From assembly GCA_028583605.1 (NCBI GenBank), contig CM053330.1, positions 33,671,619 through 33,735,618 on the forward strand: 64,000 nt of DNA, given 5' to 3'. Positions 62,900 through 64,000 of the stretch are shown here, one piece after another. The DNA comes from Dastarcus helophoroides. Taxonomy: Eukaryota > Arthropoda > Insecta > Coleoptera > Bothrideridae. The stretch's first letter is position 1. Every line of letters starts with the position of its first letter. The position numbers were made by a program, and so were the translations under genes. Below the pieces are notes generated by a model that saw nothing but the letters and a program-made list of their open reading frames with translations, had not been told where the DNA came from and made no database searches.

Positions 62900-64000
62900 T
62901 CATCATTGAAATTTATAAGCGTAGGCAGAATTTAGTTCAGGGAGGGGCAAGAATCATTTTGAAAAATTGATAAAAAAAGAACACCGGAAAACGTTCCGAG
63001 TATATGTATATTTTCATTTAACTACATGAAGTGAGTAATTGAACTTTTAGATTAACTTAGAAATTTGGAAATAGAGTCGAACTTTGCGAAAACAGCCAGA
63101 AAATTGAATCTAAAATAAAAACCGATCCTTTCGGAAAACTTTAAAAACTATCCAAAATTCGAAGATTTCAAAAAATAACGATTTTAAAAAATACCGTCGA
63201 AATGTCGAGAAAAAGGTTGAAATCTCCTAAAGAAATGTGAACATTTTCAAGAGAAATTTTAATTTTGAAAAAGACGAGGAAAAACGAATTTTGGGAAAAA
63301 TTTGGAATGTTTAGAAATTCGTGTTTAAAATAAAATTCTAACCTTTCGAAAAATCTCAAAAACTGTTGAAAATTCGAAAAAATTATATTTTTAAAGGTGG
63401 AATTTTGTGAAAAAAAAAGATGTAATTTTCAAAAAAAGTTGGAACTTTGAGAAAAATTTTTCGCTGTAAACGAAAATTTTCAGAAGCATAAAACATCCCT
63501 ATTTCTAGTACGAATCAAAATTTCCAGAATAAGACAACTTTTTAGAAACATGAAATTTTCGGAAACTTAAATTTGAAAAAAAATCAGGAAAAAACAAATA
63601 TTAAACAAATGAAAGTTCAATTTTGAGAGAAAAAAGTAGAATAAAGTCGTAATTTCCAAATCGACCTTTTTTTTTGAAAAAACCCCATTTTGGGAAAGGA
63701 TTTTTTAGAAAACCGAAATTGAATAAAAACCCAACCTTTCAGAAGAACTCGAAATTTCTAAATGTGCCAAAATATTTCCAAAGACCAAATGTTGTGAAAA
63801 AATTTGCAATTTCCAAAAACGCTTTTCTCGAAATGTTTACTTTTTTATTCTAATTTTGATACAATATTTAAATTTCAATAAAGAAATTGAATGTACAAGA
63901 AATCTTTTTCTCGAAATTACCCAAAAATATTTTTCGCAACATTTTTAATTTTTGATAATATGCCGACCTAATTTAGAGAAAACAGACGTATTTCGAGAAA
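62900..64000. other. A-rich filler to window end, no gene
   Basis: Degenerate gaaattttc/ aaaactttgag words with no recognisable frame. Confidence 0.55.

Overview
The window looks like AT-rich, repeat-dense nuclear DNA from an insect. A beetle is plausible but unproven. The evidence is introns with GT/AG borders, a dipeptidyl-peptidase gene with an insect-like layout, a decayed zinc-finger copy resembling hamlet/EVI1 (PRDM3/16), and mariner, hAT, Helitron, LINE and LTR remnants. There is no operon structure and no tRNA, rRNA or CRISPR was seen. Most ORFs longer than 60 codons are Phe/Lys-rich readings of A/T-skewed repeats and are not genes.

One convincing host gene crosses the window on the + strand. 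Ten exons (16062-16091, then 38634 to 59956) join without any frame error. They encode about 743 residues of a type II membrane protein of the DPP4/DPP6/DPP10 family, and the gene continues past the right edge. The N-terminus and transmembrane segment are DPP6/10-like (potassium-channel auxiliary subunits). The catalytic Ser motif, the oxyanion-hole Tyr and the Glu motif of active DPP4 enzymes are all intact. The His and Asp of the triad would lie outside the window. A short first coding exon at 15870-16091 carries the start codon and, upstream of it, a 42-codon second reading frame.

Layout: 1-15869 is upstream DNA with palindromic repeats, diverged segmental duplications, a palindromic GTTCTTG minisatellite and a decayed retroelement-like piece. 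16092-38633 is intron 1 (22.5 kb). It holds a 5.3-kb hAT-like element filled with T-rich tandem repeats, a solo LTR, the zinc-finger pseudogene, a 1.4-kb tandem duplication, foldback elements, and a mariner split by a second solo LTR. 39000-44779 is intron 2 with a complete 4.5-kb hAT-like element (perfect 8-bp target duplication) that itself carries a Helitron. 44908-54806 is intron 3 with another hAT end, a 5'-truncated LINE, a second Helitron and a CR1/jockey-type fragment. 56072-58145 is an intron made almost wholly of polypyrimidine sequence. 59957-64000 is intron or downstream DNA with a large palindrome and a GC-rich repeat end.

The biology divides into one large neuronal-type membrane peptidase gene and many mobile elements that have enlarged its introns. 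Several insertions can be ordered in time from their nesting.
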